From Pararge aegeria (lineage: Eukaryota > Arthropoda > Insecta > Lepidoptera > Nymphalidae), in contig NC_053201.1 of NCBI RefSeq assembly GCF_905163445.1, positions 320,001 to 384,000 on the forward strand: 64,000 nt of DNA. The letters are read 5' to 3'. The notes under the pieces are model-generated. The model was not told the DNA's origin and ran no database searches. It saw only the letters and a program-made list of their open reading frames with translations. Positions 36,512-48,854 of this stretch are shown here, piece after piece; position 1 is the stretch's first letter; each line of letters begins with the position of its first letter. Position numbers and translations under genes: made by a program.

Positions 36512-37790
36512 CCGCAACCGCAACCGCAGCCGCAGGCCGCCTAGCCGCGGGAGCCATCCTCGAAGAGTGCGCCTAGCTGGCCTTCATCGTAAGCTCCGGA
36601 CTCGCTGGCTCCGTACAGATGCCAAATGCGACGTACAAGTGTCTCCAAAACTAATAATAACGTTTTTGGTAATTTCAAGTTATAGTTCCTCGGACACTCT
36701 TATCACAGCTTCACACAGACAAAAACAAAGTAACCAAAGACTGTCCAGTGGTACTAATAGAGCTCAGCGCTGTAACTTTCCAATAAACTAATAATATAAT
36801 TCTCTGCTAAACTTACTTGTGAAATCGTGACGTTAGTCATCTTTATGAAAGAAAGAAAGAATTTGTTTTTATATATGGCAACACTGCACATCGTATTTAT
36901 TTAATCTAATCATTATAACATTGCCATTCGGTCTTCACAGTCAAAAACCACAAGTGGGTAGAGATAGTAATTTGATGTTTGTATTTGGTGCCTTGAGTTA
37001 CACTTTCACGTAACGCACACATTCCAAACTCCGTGACATTTCTAGTGGCCTCTAAAAGAGTAGGAAACGTACACCTTTTTAAGGAACCATTTCAACGACT
37101 TTCTTGCCTGCTTCTCTTCTTTATATATTGGATGTCTTTCTTTTTAAGCCCAGGCTTCAAGTTTTCACAGATGCCACTGTAGCACTTAGCTAGGTACATA
37201 CAGACCGGATTACTGATGCGAGTAGGCAACCACTAGGTAGGTAGACTGATAATAATGATTTAAACTGAAATTACCAATACATTGTCAAAGGCACAAAATA
37301 CAGATAATATTAAAATTATTTTTTTGTTTATAAAATGTATTTTATCTAAGTTTTACTTTGAAAGCTGCTGTAGAGTTGTCAATTGACTGTCGGAATGCCT
37401 GACGTCAGTTAAAACCACCCGGCAGTCTGGTGTCAGAGGTTACTTTTTGGAATTCATACAGATGTTTTTTTAATTCATACAGATGTTATTAAATCAATGT
37501 GGTTTGTCTGTTGAGTAAATCAGAGGGGATGAAAAAAAAGAATTGTGTGGTTATTACGACATTGAGTGTTTTAAGGTTGACAATAAATGTTTCAGAATCT
37601 TTAGTAAAATATTTAAAGCATGGGAGTAGATGCAACCTATTATATTTTCCTATTCAATATATTATTTATATTTTGTCTCATAATCGAACGCACAGTCGTA
37701 TTAAATGTTAAACCTAGTACTAAACCTAAGCACAAGGTTTGCTCGCTTGCAATCCAGGAATCTTTTTCAAGTATGGAAATACTTGAACAT
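36512..37790. other. 3' flank of slalom and gene-free stretch
   Basis: The slalom 3' UTR runs to the AATAAA at 36782. Beyond it no exon or defined repeat is visible. Confidence 0.5.
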
Positions 37791-37795
37791 CGCAG

Positions 37796-38118
37796 TAAAG
37801 TAGATCTTATTCATCTTAATATATATAAATCTCCTGTCACGATGTTTGTCCGCGATGGACTCCTAAACTACTTAACCGATTTTGAATTAAATGGGCACAC
37901 CGTGAGCAGTCTGGTCCAACTTAAGAGATAGGATAGCTTAGATCTTTAATTATAGTCGCAATTTTATTTTATTGCAAATTATTTGTCTATAATTAATTGA
38001 CAGTCACGTGTTATATATATATAGATATATATACTACTATACTCATTTAAGGCTTAGCGATACTGAATACTTTAAAAACAAAATCAAACGCAGACAAAGT
38101 CGCGGGCAACAGCTAGTA
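37796..38118 (-). repeat. Repeat G-like element, minus strand
   Basis: Opens CTTAATATATATAAATCTCC, has GGACTCCTAAACTACTTAACCG and closes CAAAGTCGCGGGCAACAGCT then AGTA, the inverted form of the CTAGCTGTTGCCCGC end. It contains a TA microsatellite near 38013-38030. Confidence 0.6.
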
Positions 38119-38339
38119 TATTATAATTCTTTAAATTTGTTTTGAACTTCTTTTAAAGGTTTTTATATTTTTTAATTTGTGTAATTGGCTTCTAGCCGTA
38201 TAATAAATAAATCATTACGACTCCTACAATACTTTAGCTAAGGCATTTGACGGAGCGTTTGTTTAACGTTTAACATTAGGTCCATTTTACTTCGACGATA
38301 AAGAAACGCTTTTTTAAAATTCCAATACAAGTTAGCCTA

Positions 38340-38880
38340 TGTTATTCTGAGGAGATCGAGCATGGACGGCATGGAAGCATTAATATTGAAAGGTCAACTC
38401 AGATGGTGTGGACATTTGACGCGCATAAATGACACCCGGTTACCGAAAGCAGTTTTTTACTCTGAGCTCAGTAATGGTAAACGAAAGTCTGGTGGTCAGT
38501 ACTTGCGCTTTAAGGATGTTCTAAAACGCAATCTAACATCATGCAATATACCATGGAGCAATTGGGAGCGAATTGCCACGCAGAGGTCTAAATGGCGCAA
38601 ACTGATAAGTGAAAAATGTAAAACCTTCGAAATGAAACGTCTAGAGCACATTGACTCAAAGCGCTACAACAAAAAAATTAGGCCTAAGCCTTCCTATACG
38701 TATAGTTATAATAACAGCGGTCAACTTTACTGCGGGTCGTTCAATCGAATCTTCAAAACTAAATTTGGCTACGCTAGTCATATCCGTGCACACTCGAGAC
38801 GATAAAGCCAAGGTGTCGCCGTTGACGGATACGTCATGGAGGACATCATCATCATCATGGTAGTCATACCCCTAATCAGT
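38340..38880 (+). mobile_element. LINE reverse transcriptase C-terminal fragment, open frame
   Basis: An uninterrupted 147-codon frame (38362-38805) encodes GQLRWCGHLTRINDTRLPKA, KRKSGGQYLRFKDVLKRNL and a C-terminal Cys-His motif CGSFNRIFKTKFGYASHIRAH. This is the well-known end of a CR1/L2-like LINE ORF2, with a terminal zinc-finger-like motif. The 3' tail has an ATCATCATCATCATGG run. The catalytic RT domain is missing, so it is a 5'-truncated insertion rather than a host gene, despite the open frame. Confidence 0.85.
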
Positions 38881-38924
38881 CTTCACTCGACACACGACGC
38901 GCACCGAAACACTAAATCGCTAAG

Positions 38925-39180
38925 CGGCACGTCTTTGTCAGTAGGGTAGTAACTAGCCAAGGCCAAAGCCAGACCAGACAAAATTCAAATTCCCAAATGA
39001 CCCTTGCCGAGAATCAAACCCGGGACCTCCTACCTATATTTACAGCGCTCACCGTTGAACCAGGGGAGTCGACAAAACTCTTCCAGAGTTTAATATGCAA
39101 AACGATTCCTCCATTGCGACCGAGCAAATCTTGGCACTAAGGCTACTTGTAAACAAGGATTGCAGTGGGATTTAAAAGTA
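38925..39180 (-). repeat. SINE family C, minus strand
   Basis: GTCAGTAGGGTAGTAACTAG, the B box GAGAATCAAACCCGGGACCT and the head CAGCGCTCACCGTTGAACCA are visible. The GATTGCAGTGGGATTT block follows near 39158. Confidence 0.65.
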
Positions 39181-40555
39181 ATGTTTGTGAATATATTTAT
39201 TAGATAAATAGTCTCAAGTCTCGAATAGCCCGTTCACGGAAAGGGTACCCAATAATCGTCCACTATTCCAACTTCCGTGACGCGTTACACGGCCTATGCG
39301 CCCGAAATATGTTTAGTGGGAATAAGGAATACTCTAAAGAAATAATACTGAGTAGGTACATAATATGACTACGTAGTAGTTGATAGATTGTATGTGTTTT
39401 TGTACTGTTGTGTACATATCTGATTTATTAAGAATGATTATTGTGTGTTTTGCAATGAAATTGTACATAAATATTTACAAAAATATTGTTGTTCTATCAT
39501 TTTAATCCCTTTGCCTAATGAGTCTTTGGGAAAGTACTGTACACCTGGACGGCGCCAAGAGAATTGAGGAGCTGAACAACACGAGTGTGGAGACTGTCCA
39601 GCAGTGAAGGCCCATCAGTTGAGGTAAGGTTAAATATATTAATAAGAACACAGGAAATATAAAACTTAGCGACTAAGCAGTCGCAAACACTGCGTTACAT
39701 TTCGCCAAGTTGAATTAAAGTCATATATTTTATCAATGACCGAAGGGCATGGATGATGTTGTTAGAACAGGCACCCGAGGATTTACACCTCATGTGGATG
39801 CCCTTTGACGTGTTGCTCTGGTTAAAGTCAATCTTTTACACTTATCATCAGTGGACAATCTGATCCAGTCTGTGTCAGTGAATCTGATCTGAGTCCTTTC
39901 TATCTCCTATAATCTGAAACTGCCTAGACCTTTAAGGTGAGGGTCGAAGAAAGACTGACCTGCGTTGTAACTGACGTGCCTACCAATTGAACGTAGCGAC
40001 CATGTCGGCATTTATTATTATAGCTGTCGGAATAAAGACTTTAAGTTAAGTTTAGTGAAGAGGATTTTGGTATATTTGAGGTCACTTGATAACGTGGGAA
40101 CGTGAACCAGAAACTAATAACATGAATAAGGAGTTTTTATATTTTGGTTCTTGCAGACAATACTATAGAGAACACGTAATTTTGACTTGACACTATAGTG
40201 TCTCTTGTCTTTGCTTTTATGTTATTTTTATAGATTTTTATCTGAAATGTTTTGGCTGACCAAGCCCACTATCAGCATTAACAGCTATTATGAGTTTAAA
40301 ACGTTCCAGAAAATCCATCTTGAAAAGTAACTTTTGACACGGTACGTTCTTTATACGCATCAAAATCGCATATCTAGCGCGTCGAATATTCAGTATGTAT
40401 CACTCAACCTTAACACTTCTATTTTTAGGATCCTTAGGAAATTTGTTGAGCCGACATCACCGTAGGTATCAACTCGTTTTTGAGCCTTGTAACACTTGCT
40501 TTAAACTTTACAGTAATCAGTAAATAGACTTCATTTCCCTTTGTTTTAAAGGTTA
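39181..40555. other. Gene-free stretch
   Basis: A LINE-tail word (CTGTCCAGCAGTGAAGGCCC) lies at 39595-39614. A (TTAGG)3-like run lies at 40550-40566. No exon found. Confidence 0.45.
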
Positions 40556-41080
40556 GGTTAGGTTAGTTCTTCAACTGTTTCTAGCGGATTACACTATTGA
40601 CTCTACGACCGGTTCAGTAGGCAGATTCTACCACGAAGAAGCCGCCAAAACATTCAACATCATTCAACCGTCTCCTCTACTATCGAACTGCGAGGCACCG
40701 ATAGAATTTGCACCGTTACGTTGTTGAAATACCATCAACACGGACGAAGCGTTGTGCTTCTTCCTCTCTGATCCGAACCGCAAAGGCCTGGAATGCCCTT
40801 CCATCTTGCGTATTCCCCGATACAAATCAAGAGTGAATAGGCATCTTCTAGGCAAGCGCGCACCATCGCGCGCAGGTGATAACAAAAAAAAACCTGGCTA
40901 AGTTTGTTGTGGGCTGTGGGGGTTTGGTACCCTCCTAGCTTTAGTTTTAAGTTAACGAATGCAGTTATCACCATTACTAACATTAGTGTTAACATGTTAA
41001 ATGTATGAACGCTTCATAAGTGCCTGTGATAAGGTCTAAGATGAATAAAACATTGTTTCGAATTTGAATTTGAACATCTT
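40556..41080 (+). mobile_element. LINE 3' end with decayed RT C-terminus
   Basis: Frameshifted pieces encode SSSLIRTAKAWNALPS then VNRHLLGKRAP, the C-terminal pattern of jockey/CR1-type LINEs. The 3' UTR contains AACGCTTCATAAGTGCCTGT and ends ATGAATAAAACATTG. The same tail recurs at 45085-45200. Confidence 0.7.
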
Positions 41081-41263
41081 AGGCGGCATCATCGCTTACC
41101 AGGTGTTGCAGTCAAGCACTTGTCTCTATATTAAAAAAAAAGATCTATTTAGAAATAAGACTCATCACGTACCTATTATCTAAAAAGATTGAATCGTCGC
41201 GTACTAGGCTGTCATAAACGCGTGAGGGAAAGCGTGCGCAGCTGTGGCGGTGCCGGTGCTGCC

Positions 41264-41452
41264 ATGTGGCTGCAGGTGCTGCTGACGTCGCTGGCGGCGC
41301 TGCTGGCGGCGCCGTGCATGCTGCAGCGCGCGTGCCGCACCCGCGAGCCGCGCGCGCCGCCCGCCGTGTGCATGCACCGCCTGCACCCCGACGACAAGTC
41401 TGGCCCCTGCATTACACTCCCGCCCTGCCCTTACGGACGATGGCGTGCATAG
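41264..41452 (+). pseudogene. Orphan signal-peptide exon broken by a MITE (candidate)
   Basis: From the ATG at 41264 a very GC-rich frame encodes a classic signal peptide (MWLQVLLTSLAALLAAPC) and a Cys- and Pro-containing segment (RACRTREPRAPPAVC, HRLHPDDKSG). Codon use resembles the real exons of slalom and the OBP. The frame runs into a hAT-like MITE at about 41438 and ends in TAG inside it. No convincing donor precedes the MITE; the same frame would continue beyond it for some codons. It may be a dead first exon, or a live one with a donor I did not recognise. Family unknown. Confidence 0.35.
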
Positions 41453-41630
41453 AGGGTATTCGCAGGGTATGCAGATGATGTAAAATGAAGAAAATCTCCA
41501 GTAAGAGTTATAAAAAACTTAAGAATAGGCATTTTCAGAGTCTACCCTTAAGTATTTATAACTCATATTGGAGATTTTTTCATTTTATATCATTTGCATA
41601 CCCTGCTCATACCCTCTACGCACGCCACTG
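41438..41630. mobile_element. hAT-like MITE
   Basis: The left end CGATGGCGTGCATAGAGGGT and the inverted right end (CAGTGGCGTGCGTAGAGGGT) match over more than 60 bases, including TTCGCAGGGTATGCAGATGA. CTTACGGA before and GTAACGGA after (with two extra bases) look like a mutated 8-bp target duplication. A sister element is at 62720-62861. Confidence 0.75.
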
Positions 41631-41714
41631 CAGTAACGGACCCTTATGCCATGCCATGAGGGATTTTATCAGCTTTGCGGATCTTTTACTAACGTATAAA
41701 ATTTCGCATATTTT

Positions 41715-41845
41715 ATATCGCTACATAGCGATAAAGCCGCCAAATTGTATACTTTTCGTAACATTTTTTTTGTCAATTTTTCTATGTTTGTGTGTGATGG
41801 ATGAATACAATAAAAGTGTATTCATTCATTCATTCATTCATATAA
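41715..41845 (+). mobile_element. LINE 3' tail (GGCCGCC family) with ATTC microsatellite
   Basis: GCTACATAGCGATAAAGCCG, GTGTGATGGATGAATACAAT and AAAGTGTATTCATTCATTCA define the tail. Confidence 0.6.
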
Positions 41846-42139
41846 AGCTGTATTGGATTTCCGCAAAGTAACGCCTGCCTCCAACATAATATAAAGCTGT
41901 TTTGAGCCGTACCAGTGGCACTACGTAGATACAATGGAAGGTTCCGGACGACCAAGTACGGAGACAAGTCCAGGGAAAGAAGAAGAAGAAAGCTGTTTGT
42001 TTTTGTTTAAGTTTGTTTGTTTACTTGGACGCGATGATCTCCGGAACTACTTGTTCGATTAGATAAAATCTTTTAGTTTTTAATAGCCCATTTATCGAGG
42101 ATAGAAGGCTATAAGTATACCACCATGCTAAAATCTATA

Positions 42140-42290
42140 GGAAGAAGAAGAAGAAACACTTTATTACACGTATAACATACAGGAAAAGAAACAATAAGTA
42201 GTATACAGTACACAATGTAGACATGCAAAGGCGGCCTTATTGCTGCAAGCAATCTCTTACAGGCAACCTTTGTAGATAGGACTTACAGCT
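42140..42290 (-). mobile_element. LINE 3' tail (GGCCGCC family), minus strand
   Basis: GAAGAAGAAACACTTTATTA, CATGCAAAGGCGGCCTTATT and GCAAGCAATCTCTTACAGGC closely match 62410-62545, so the two are a related pair. Confidence 0.7.
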
Positions 42291-42299
42291 AGGAGCATA

Positions 42300-43345
42300 G
42301 CACCAATGAAGAATGTTTCAAAATCGGGGTTTTTTTCCTTTGGAGAGCTTTCGTTGTGTATGTTGCGTAAAAGGTTAAAGTTTCGATAATCATTATAATG
42401 GAGGTATGACAAAGTTATTCCCTTTTAAAATTGAAAAAAAGGTCAGAATACTATTTCTATCTTCATAAGCGGATGAAGTTGCGTGGGACCGCTAGTACTT
42501 CAATATAGAGCGATATGCCAATTGGTACGGGAAATACCTATAGGTAGGTACCCCTGACTATATTGAAAGCGGTAATAGCCAAGTAGTTAAGAGTATCATA
42601 TGAATATACTGCTATACGCCTTTTACTTTAGCGATCTTATATCTACATCTTAAACTGCATTTTCATTAACTTACCATTAAGTGAAAATAACAAAAAATCA
42701 TATTTTCTCCGTTTTAGGTATATAATCAAGTGTTCCCGGAAATGTTAATCTTCTACATTGTTTATCGTAAACTGAAGTTGATTATTAGAATACATAAGTG
42801 CTCTCTTGGCAAGGAAGAAAGGTAAGGAAAGGTTTTAATGTTTTTGTATCTAGTGTTAGGTTTTCATTATAAAAAAAAACATTCTAGGTAGGTACTATCA
42901 TACTTAGTTAAGTAAGATGGGCAACAACTAGTTTATTTAATTTATAAGCTTAAAGACGGTATTGTTGTGTTCTATTCCTGTACCTGTATTAATATACCTA
43001 CTCGTAGTACCTAAGCAATAATTTGCTTGATTGGGTTGTGAATGGCATGTTCACGATCTCTCCTGAGGAGCGAGTGGATTGTTGTGTTGGGAGTTTCGAG
43101 AGTGGAAAACGAGGCTGCGGTTGAACTTTTATGAGTAAGGTAGATACCTACGTATTTGGTGACAGATATTTGTTGTGTAAGCCACGCTGTGTCCACCGGC
43201 CACGTCCGCCGCCTGTTTACAAAACAACCCGGCATTGTCCGCCGTCCGCCGCGCCGCATCGCACAGGCCCTACCAAGGCAGCCAATGCACGACTCGACTG
43301 AATTATGCCCACTAAAGTGCCGTCGAATATCATTTCACAGAAATA
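42300..43345. other. Gene-free stretch
   Basis: A degraded repeat G end lies near 42470-42496 (AGCGGATGAAGTTGCGTGGG). Otherwise nothing is supported. The overlapping frames near 43011-43470 are not codon-biased. Confidence 0.4.
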
Positions 43346-43349
43346 TGGA

Positions 43350-43528
43350 ACTTAGGTCTACGGCTTCATTCGGGAAGTTTCGGGGGTGCGAGTTCGAATC
43401 CCAGCACGCACCTCTAACTTTTCTAAGTTTTGCGCATTCTAAGCAATTAAATATAACCGTCTCATTCTGAGAGGAGACCTGTACTTACTCTGAAGTGGGC
43501 CGGTTATAGGATGATGATGATGATGAAT
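43350..43528 (+). repeat. SINE family A copy
   Basis: B box GCGAGTTCGAATCCCAGCAC, GAGGAGACCTGTACTTACTC and a GATGATGATGATGATGA tail. The middle is deleted. Confidence 0.75.
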
Positions 43529-43822
43529 ACTTAGTTGTCAAAGGTATATAGATTTTAGTATGTATTTTAGATACCTGTGCATGATTTTTGTTCATAGATT
43601 TGTGTACCTACTGAGAGCACCAACCCGTCCACCAAATGTATTTGTTTGTGTAGATTTAGCACCAATTAATTACATTTAATTGCAAAATAAGATTTCTCAA
43701 GAAACCAATTTTTAGGTATCCTACAACCAACAAACTCGAAGCGAACTCGATCCACATTCGGATATTCGCCACTACCCGCCGTGGTAGTGGCGCGCGGTAT
43801 CACAACACACAACAAGGCGAGG

Positions 43823-43954
43823 ATGCGCCGCCGCATAAAGCGCCCGCGACGCCGCAACTCTCGCGAGTGCTACTGCCGCCGTTGTTGCGGGTGCCGCTGG
43901 TTGCTGTGCTACTTTTCGTGCCGCTGCGTGTGCTGCCTACGCGAGGAAGAATGA
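43823..43954 (+). CDS. Cys/Arg-rich upstream ORF overlapping OBP start
   Basis: An ATG at 43823 opens a 43-codon frame. It starts MRRRIKRPRRRNSRE and continues with a dense Cys cluster (CYCRRCCGC, CYFSCRCVCCL), totalling ten Cys and thirteen Arg. Its TGA (43952-43954) shares bases with the OBP ATG (43951-43953) in an ATGA overlap. Whether it is in the mRNA depends on the unmapped transcription start. It could be a regulatory uORF or a chance product of GC-rich DNA with CGC/TGC codons. Confidence 0.3.
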   Translation: MRRRIKRPRRRNSRECYCRRCCGCRWLLCYFSCRCVCCLREEE

Positions 43955-46531
43955 CGCTGCCCTGGCTGCTGATAGTGTTGTTTGCTGCCTGCCAGGTAAC
44001 GCGGGGCCAGGGGATTTTAGCTTTTGAAACCTCTAAGGTTTTTGAAATGAAATGAAATCACAATCCCAAATTGACGTAATATAAGAACTTTCAAACTTCA
44101 AGTTTGTCTGTTTGTAATGACCACCGGTTTGTTAGTCTGAGTCTACCGAGAAACTCAGCAGTAGCTCTTTTACTCTGTTTTTTAACTTTAAACTCTGACA
44201 TGCTCAGCGGACTGTAGATTGAGTTATGTTTGGAGTATCTCTACATAAATGGTGTGGTGGTGTGAATTTTCAACTAAGGCTCACGAAGTCATGGCCAGTA
44301 GTTCAAAATTACCTTTTGAGTTTCTGTCTAAAGTTAACTGTGTTAGGAACTTGGCGAAGTCCACCCCGTACATCAGATATGTAAGATTTCTCATAATGTC
44401 CCAGTAATAATGAGATAGGAGGCCTCTGGCAGTGGTGGCCCATTGGGCTGCGAATGAGAATGATGATTTAAAGTAATGGAATTACCGGATCATAGCTAAA
44501 TAAGTTGCATAAGTAGCTGAATTAATTTAATAAAAAAAGAAGATGCAAATCAGTTTTTTTGGATACCTGTAGCTTTTCTAAGCTTCTGTGTGTTATACTT
44601 GCGGTGTACCTACAATAATTCCTTGCCATTGTTTTATTTTATTAAAAATCGTTTGTATGTATACTTAAAGATTTATTAAATTAGAAAAAAATACTTTTAA
44701 ATATCGTCTTATTGTTTTGTTATTTTCAGGCTGCACCAGAATGTAAAAACTGCGTGGTGAGTATTTTATAAGCCTCTAAATAAGGAGATTAGTTGTATTA
44801 TTTGTAACGGGGATTTTAATCAATGAATTTGAATTTTCAAACAAAATACCTTGGTAATGCTTACGTTGGTGATAAGTGCATTGCATTATACATACCAACT
44901 GAAAATGGTGGTAAATCTAGTTCAGAACAAGTCAAGAACAGTCAAGCGCGTCCCAAAAGGGCCCATAGGTGTATCAGCAAGGCTACATGGTCAGCAGCTA
45001 TTTTCCTCCTAGGGGGAGGACACAATTTTATGTACTCCCATAGCTTTATCAATTCTCTGAACGAAGAAGTGGAATTAATGTCCAAATAATAACGAATATT
45101 ATCACCATCATCTAACATTAATCGTAACATATTTTATGTATGAACGCTTCATAAGTGCCTGTGATAAGGTCTATATGAATAAAACATTTTGAATTTGAAT
45201 TTGGATAATAATTAAGTATTTAGTTACCTCAAACCACAGTCCATAATTATTTCGTTGATAGACACGAGTAACAATTTACTTATTAAACTTGGGGTGTTAG
45301 TAACAATTACTTATTCTATAACATAGACATACCTTGGGCAGGACGGAGGTTATGTGGGACTTCCCACTCTAAAGGGGGTTTACCCAAACTAAAAACCACC
45401 ACGGCATATCCCTCCTGTTGGCTTTGTTAGAACTTAGACGCCCGCGGAACCCTTTGTACCTCCCGGGAAAAAGTTCATTGAAAGACTCAGGATTCAAACT
45501 CAGATGCCGCGATATATGTTGCGCCGCACGCACTGCACTAATCCCTGGTGCTGATGTGCAGACCGGTCCAGCTCCTCCAGGATACAATCCGGGGATTAGT
45601 TTTGTCTCCTATGCGTCGTGCTGTTGGGATTGTGACTGACGCAGTTGCCAACGTGTCAGATGCTGGGCAAGGAGGAGGTGGCCATGTTCCGCGCGCACTC
45701 GGACGCCTGCCTGGCGCAGTCGGGCGCGGCGCCCGGCCTGGTGGCGCGCCTGCTGCGCGGCGAGCGGGCGGACGCGCCGGCGCTGCGCGCGCACGTGTAC
45801 TGCGTGCTGCGGAACTGCAAGCTCGTCGGCAAGGACGGCAAGCTACTGAAGAGCTCCGCGCTGGGGAAGTTGGCCACGCGCGCCGACGGCAGGAATGCTA
45901 CCAAAGTGAGTCGTACACCACCTATGATTCTGTAAAGCATGCCGAGGACCGAAAGATATTTTTGAAGCGATAGCTTGAGCAGGTTTTACGTGAAGAAACA
46001 AAATTATGGAACTCGCATCATCGCCACTGATCGCTTTCCATGAGCTATATGTATGCTGTGTACCTACGTATATGTGTACTTTTAGCACGACAGTTTTCGT
46101 GTGCACTGCAACGTGTATTTAAGTAGAAACGTCCTGTTCCTGAAGGGCCTTTGAAGCCTGAAGGGCCTTTGAAAAAGCCTTATGGGCCGTTTTACCTTTT
46201 AATTTTACAATTCCGAGGTTCAGTCTCATCTTACTCTACCATGTTGTATATTTTTAATTGCTATTATTTTCTTCTCGCTAGTGTATGAATACTTTTCGTC
46301 AAGTCGAGATGTGCTGGAGTATGAGTACAAATCAATTGATTTAGATAAATTACGATAAAATTACCACTTCATCCGACACGCAACGTTCTCCAGGTGCTAG
46401 AGAGCTGCGCCGACCAGCAGGGCGACAACCCGGAGGACCTGGCGTGGAACCTGTTCCGCTGCGGCTACGACAAGAAGGCCGTGTTGTTCCATCACATGCC
46501 CGGCGGCGTGCCCGACAACGAAGCCTTGTAG
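43951..46531 (+). CDS. Odorant-binding protein, Minus-C type
   Basis: Secreted PBP/GOBP-family carrier that binds small hydrophobic ligands in sensillum lymph or other tissues. Four exons: 43951-43995, 44730-44756 (only 27 bases), 45660-45905 and 46394-46531, all phase 0 with GT/AG ends, giving 151 residues. A signal peptide (MTLPWLLIVLFAACQA) is split by intron 1. Conserved Cys are 41 (C1), 72 (C3), 111 (C4) and 129 (C6). At the C2 and C5 positions there are Ala68 and Glu120, so two of the three usual disulfides can form, as in Minus-C OBPs. Spacings C3-x38-C4 and C4-x17-C6 fit the family. Extra Cys at 20, 23 and 77 are unusual. Motif GKDGKL follows C3 as in other family members. AATAAA lies at 46673. 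Exons 3 and 4 are strongly GC-ending. A lepidopteran ortholog name cannot be given by eye. Confidence 0.85.
44085..44180 (-). mobile_element. LINE 3' tail in OBP intron 1, minus strand
   Basis: CTTTCAAACTTCAAGTTTGT, GACCACCGGTTTG and CTACCGAGAAACTCAGCAGT match the 3' UTR of the LINE at 12966-13530. Confidence 0.6.
45085..45210 (+). mobile_element. LINE 3' tail in OBP intron 2
   Basis: ATTATCACCATCATCTAACA, GAACGCTTCATAAGTGCCTG and AAAACATTTTGAATTTGAAT match the tail at 40970-41075. Confidence 0.65.
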
Positions 46532-47309
46532 CGGCGTTGTAGCGCTCGGCTGTATAGCAGCTGTACTAGGAAGTTACACGTTTAGTTTGCATCAGTTTAA
46601 TCAATACATGTTGTGATAATACCGTCTTTTAGGGTCCAAAACTTTAGAAAGCTCGTGATTTTATCCCACAATAATAAAAAAATACCTTACTGAACTATGG
46701 AATTTCATCATGTGACTCTTCAATATCTCATTTACTCCTTCCTCCTTCCTAAATAATAACCTAAGTATAACAGTTTAGGTACTGCTGGACTAAGGGCCTC
46801 TCTCAGCTGAAGGGGTTATTCTTTGTTTGTAAAATAAAAGAATATATACTTATTAAAAAAATGTACTTTCTTCAATAAATTTGAAAATGACGAATCTAAG
46901 AATCGAGTATCAATTTTTTATTTTAAATATCCTTTTATGACTAAGTAATTTTATGACAAAAATATAATAACTGAGTAGACTCGACACTTAATAAAGGTTT
47001 ATATTTCAATATCTACGCACATCAATGTACTCCGATTCATAAAACTAATTAACTATTTTGAATTTTATGAAGTCAGTCGGTATTTTGTATTTATTTTTAT
47101 TTAAATAATTATTACCTATTTTGTTATCCAAATACCTACTATATAGATATATTCAAAGTCGGTTTTAACCGACTTTAAATATATAAACAAAACGTTCTAA
47201 ACCACAGGCATCCATTTAGCAGGCTACGTCTAGATTGCAGTTATTTAGAAGTTACGAGTTACGCATAAGTGTAAATTACATTCGAAACAACTTCATGATC
47301 TCATTGCAG
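46532..47309. other. OBP 3' UTR and intergenic
   Basis: The OBP 3' UTR reaches AATAAA at 46673. A perfect 10-bp hairpin, AAAGTCGGTT-TT-AACCGACTTT, lies at 47155-47176. Otherwise AT-rich. Confidence 0.5.
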
Positions 47310-47417
47310 GCTGTAGGCGTTGACCCACTGGCTCCCGCGAGCTGGCAGCTTGGCAGTTTGCATGAGAGCCTTCGCCTAAACGAGTCGCGATCGAAAAAAG
47401 TGAAAATTCCATTTTGA
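47310..47417 (+). CDS. Possible terminal exon, unrecognised
   Basis: After a good acceptor (CTCATTGCAG), a 35-codon frame reads AVGVDPLAPASWQLGSLHES, then LRLNESRSKKVKIPF and TGA. Codon use is better than in the surrounding AT-rich DNA. No upstream exon could be paired with it; the OBP has its own stop and poly(A) signal. A second AT-rich frame (47571-47768) with CDLCYKDDEND follows. Either could be exon remnants of a lost gene, or chance. Confidence 0.3.
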   Translation, partial: AVGVDPLAPASWQLGSLHESLRLNESRSKKVKIPF

Positions 47418-47947
47418 ATTCGGCGCGAAACAATTTAATGCGAAAGTTGTGCTCACCATAGACTAAAATGTGATGAGTGATATTATTTTGTTAATTACAG
47501 CGCGATATTGCTTTAGGGATTGCGATTTTTTTTGATAAACCATAGAGCAATGTGTTAAAAATCTATTCGATTGAACTCAATTATAGTTTTTGGTTCGCGC
47601 AAAAAGAAACCGTATTGTGATTTGTGTTATAAGGATGATGAAAATGACAAATATTTTAAATATTTTTTGTTAAATTCGGTACTGTTTGTGAACTCAGAGG
47701 TGTTATTTAATAAAACAGTGGTGTCTGATGTGTGGAATCAAAGCGAGATTACAGGAGATTGTACTTAAGCGTAATTATTTTTTTATACCTACGTATTGCA
47801 ACTAGCCTAATCAAACTTGACTAATAAAAAATTGGATTAATTTAAATAAATATGTACTAGATATCATCATCGCTGGGCACACCGCACATACCTCCTCTAT
47901 CATAGAAGAAAAGGAAAAACCCACCACGCCGCGTTAGTATAATTGGT

Positions 47948-48377
47948 GGGCTTATTAACTCATTACCGGTCCACTACAAGGCACGGGACTCTCTCAGAAT
48001 GATAAGAGTTTAAGCCGCAGTCCACCACGCTGACCAAGTACGGGTAGACTTCACACGCCTTTGGGCACATCATGGAAAACTCCCAGCAATGAATGTTTCG
48101 CTTCACTGTTGAAGCGCAAGTGATATATAATATAAAACGTAGATATATAACATTGGTTAGCATTGGTTGCCTGGAAGAAATCGCTTTGAAGCGATAAGGC
48201 CGCCAAATTGTATACGTTGTTTTGTTATAATTTTCTTTTTTTCATATACTTTTTGTAGTATGCAATAAAAGCATATTCATTCATTCATAACTTTGAAAGT
48301 TAAAGGTGTTTGTCGGAGGTCGAACTCGTTTCCCTCGAAACGGAGGTCGATGTCTTATCCACTGGGTTATCGTCGCT
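47948..48377 (-). repeat. SINE family A split by a LINE tail, minus strand
   Basis: The 3' part is 47948-48125 (CTCATTACCGGTCCACTACA, GTTGAAGCGCAAGTGATAT) and the 5' part is 48290-48377 (AGGTCGAACTCG and CCACTGGGTTATCGTCGCT). Between them lies a GGCCGCC-family LINE tail. Joined order shows the LINE inserted into the SINE. Confidence 0.75.
48126..48289 (+). mobile_element. LINE 3' tail nested in a SINE
   Basis: GGTTGCCTGGAAGAAATCGC, GCGATAAGGCCGCCAAATTG and AATAAAAGCATATTCATTCA define it. Confidence 0.7.
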
Positions 48378-48854
48378 CCGCATCGCACACACATCAAATG
48401 CACAATAATAGTTTCAACAATCGCAATAATCACAAGTGCGTTATACAACCGGACAGATCGGTAACCTACCTACTATTAGATCCACAGATCTATCGAGTTT
48501 TGCGTCCGGCCCAATATCACGAAACTAGCGCTGGTTGTCACGCTTAATTAGTTATTCACAAATAAATAATGTTCTAGGTAGTAAATACTTGAGGCATTCA
48601 ATATATCTGGATTGCTATGCAAATTTATAACTATTTGCGATGTAAGATACTTAGCAAAATTATTATACGTTCATTTCAAATTATTATCATTTGTCATTGG
48701 TATATGAAACGTAATATGGCTCGGGTGAAACCTTTATATTAGGCCCTCAATAAATGAACAGATTTCAATCTTAATACAGTAGGCGATATAGGATACATCA
48801 TAGATAGAAAACTGTAGTGCAGCGTTTTTAAGTAAATTGCTTTTTTTTTACCTT
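48378..48854. other. Gene-free stretch
   Basis: No exon or defined repeat beyond AT-rich sequence. Confidence 0.5.
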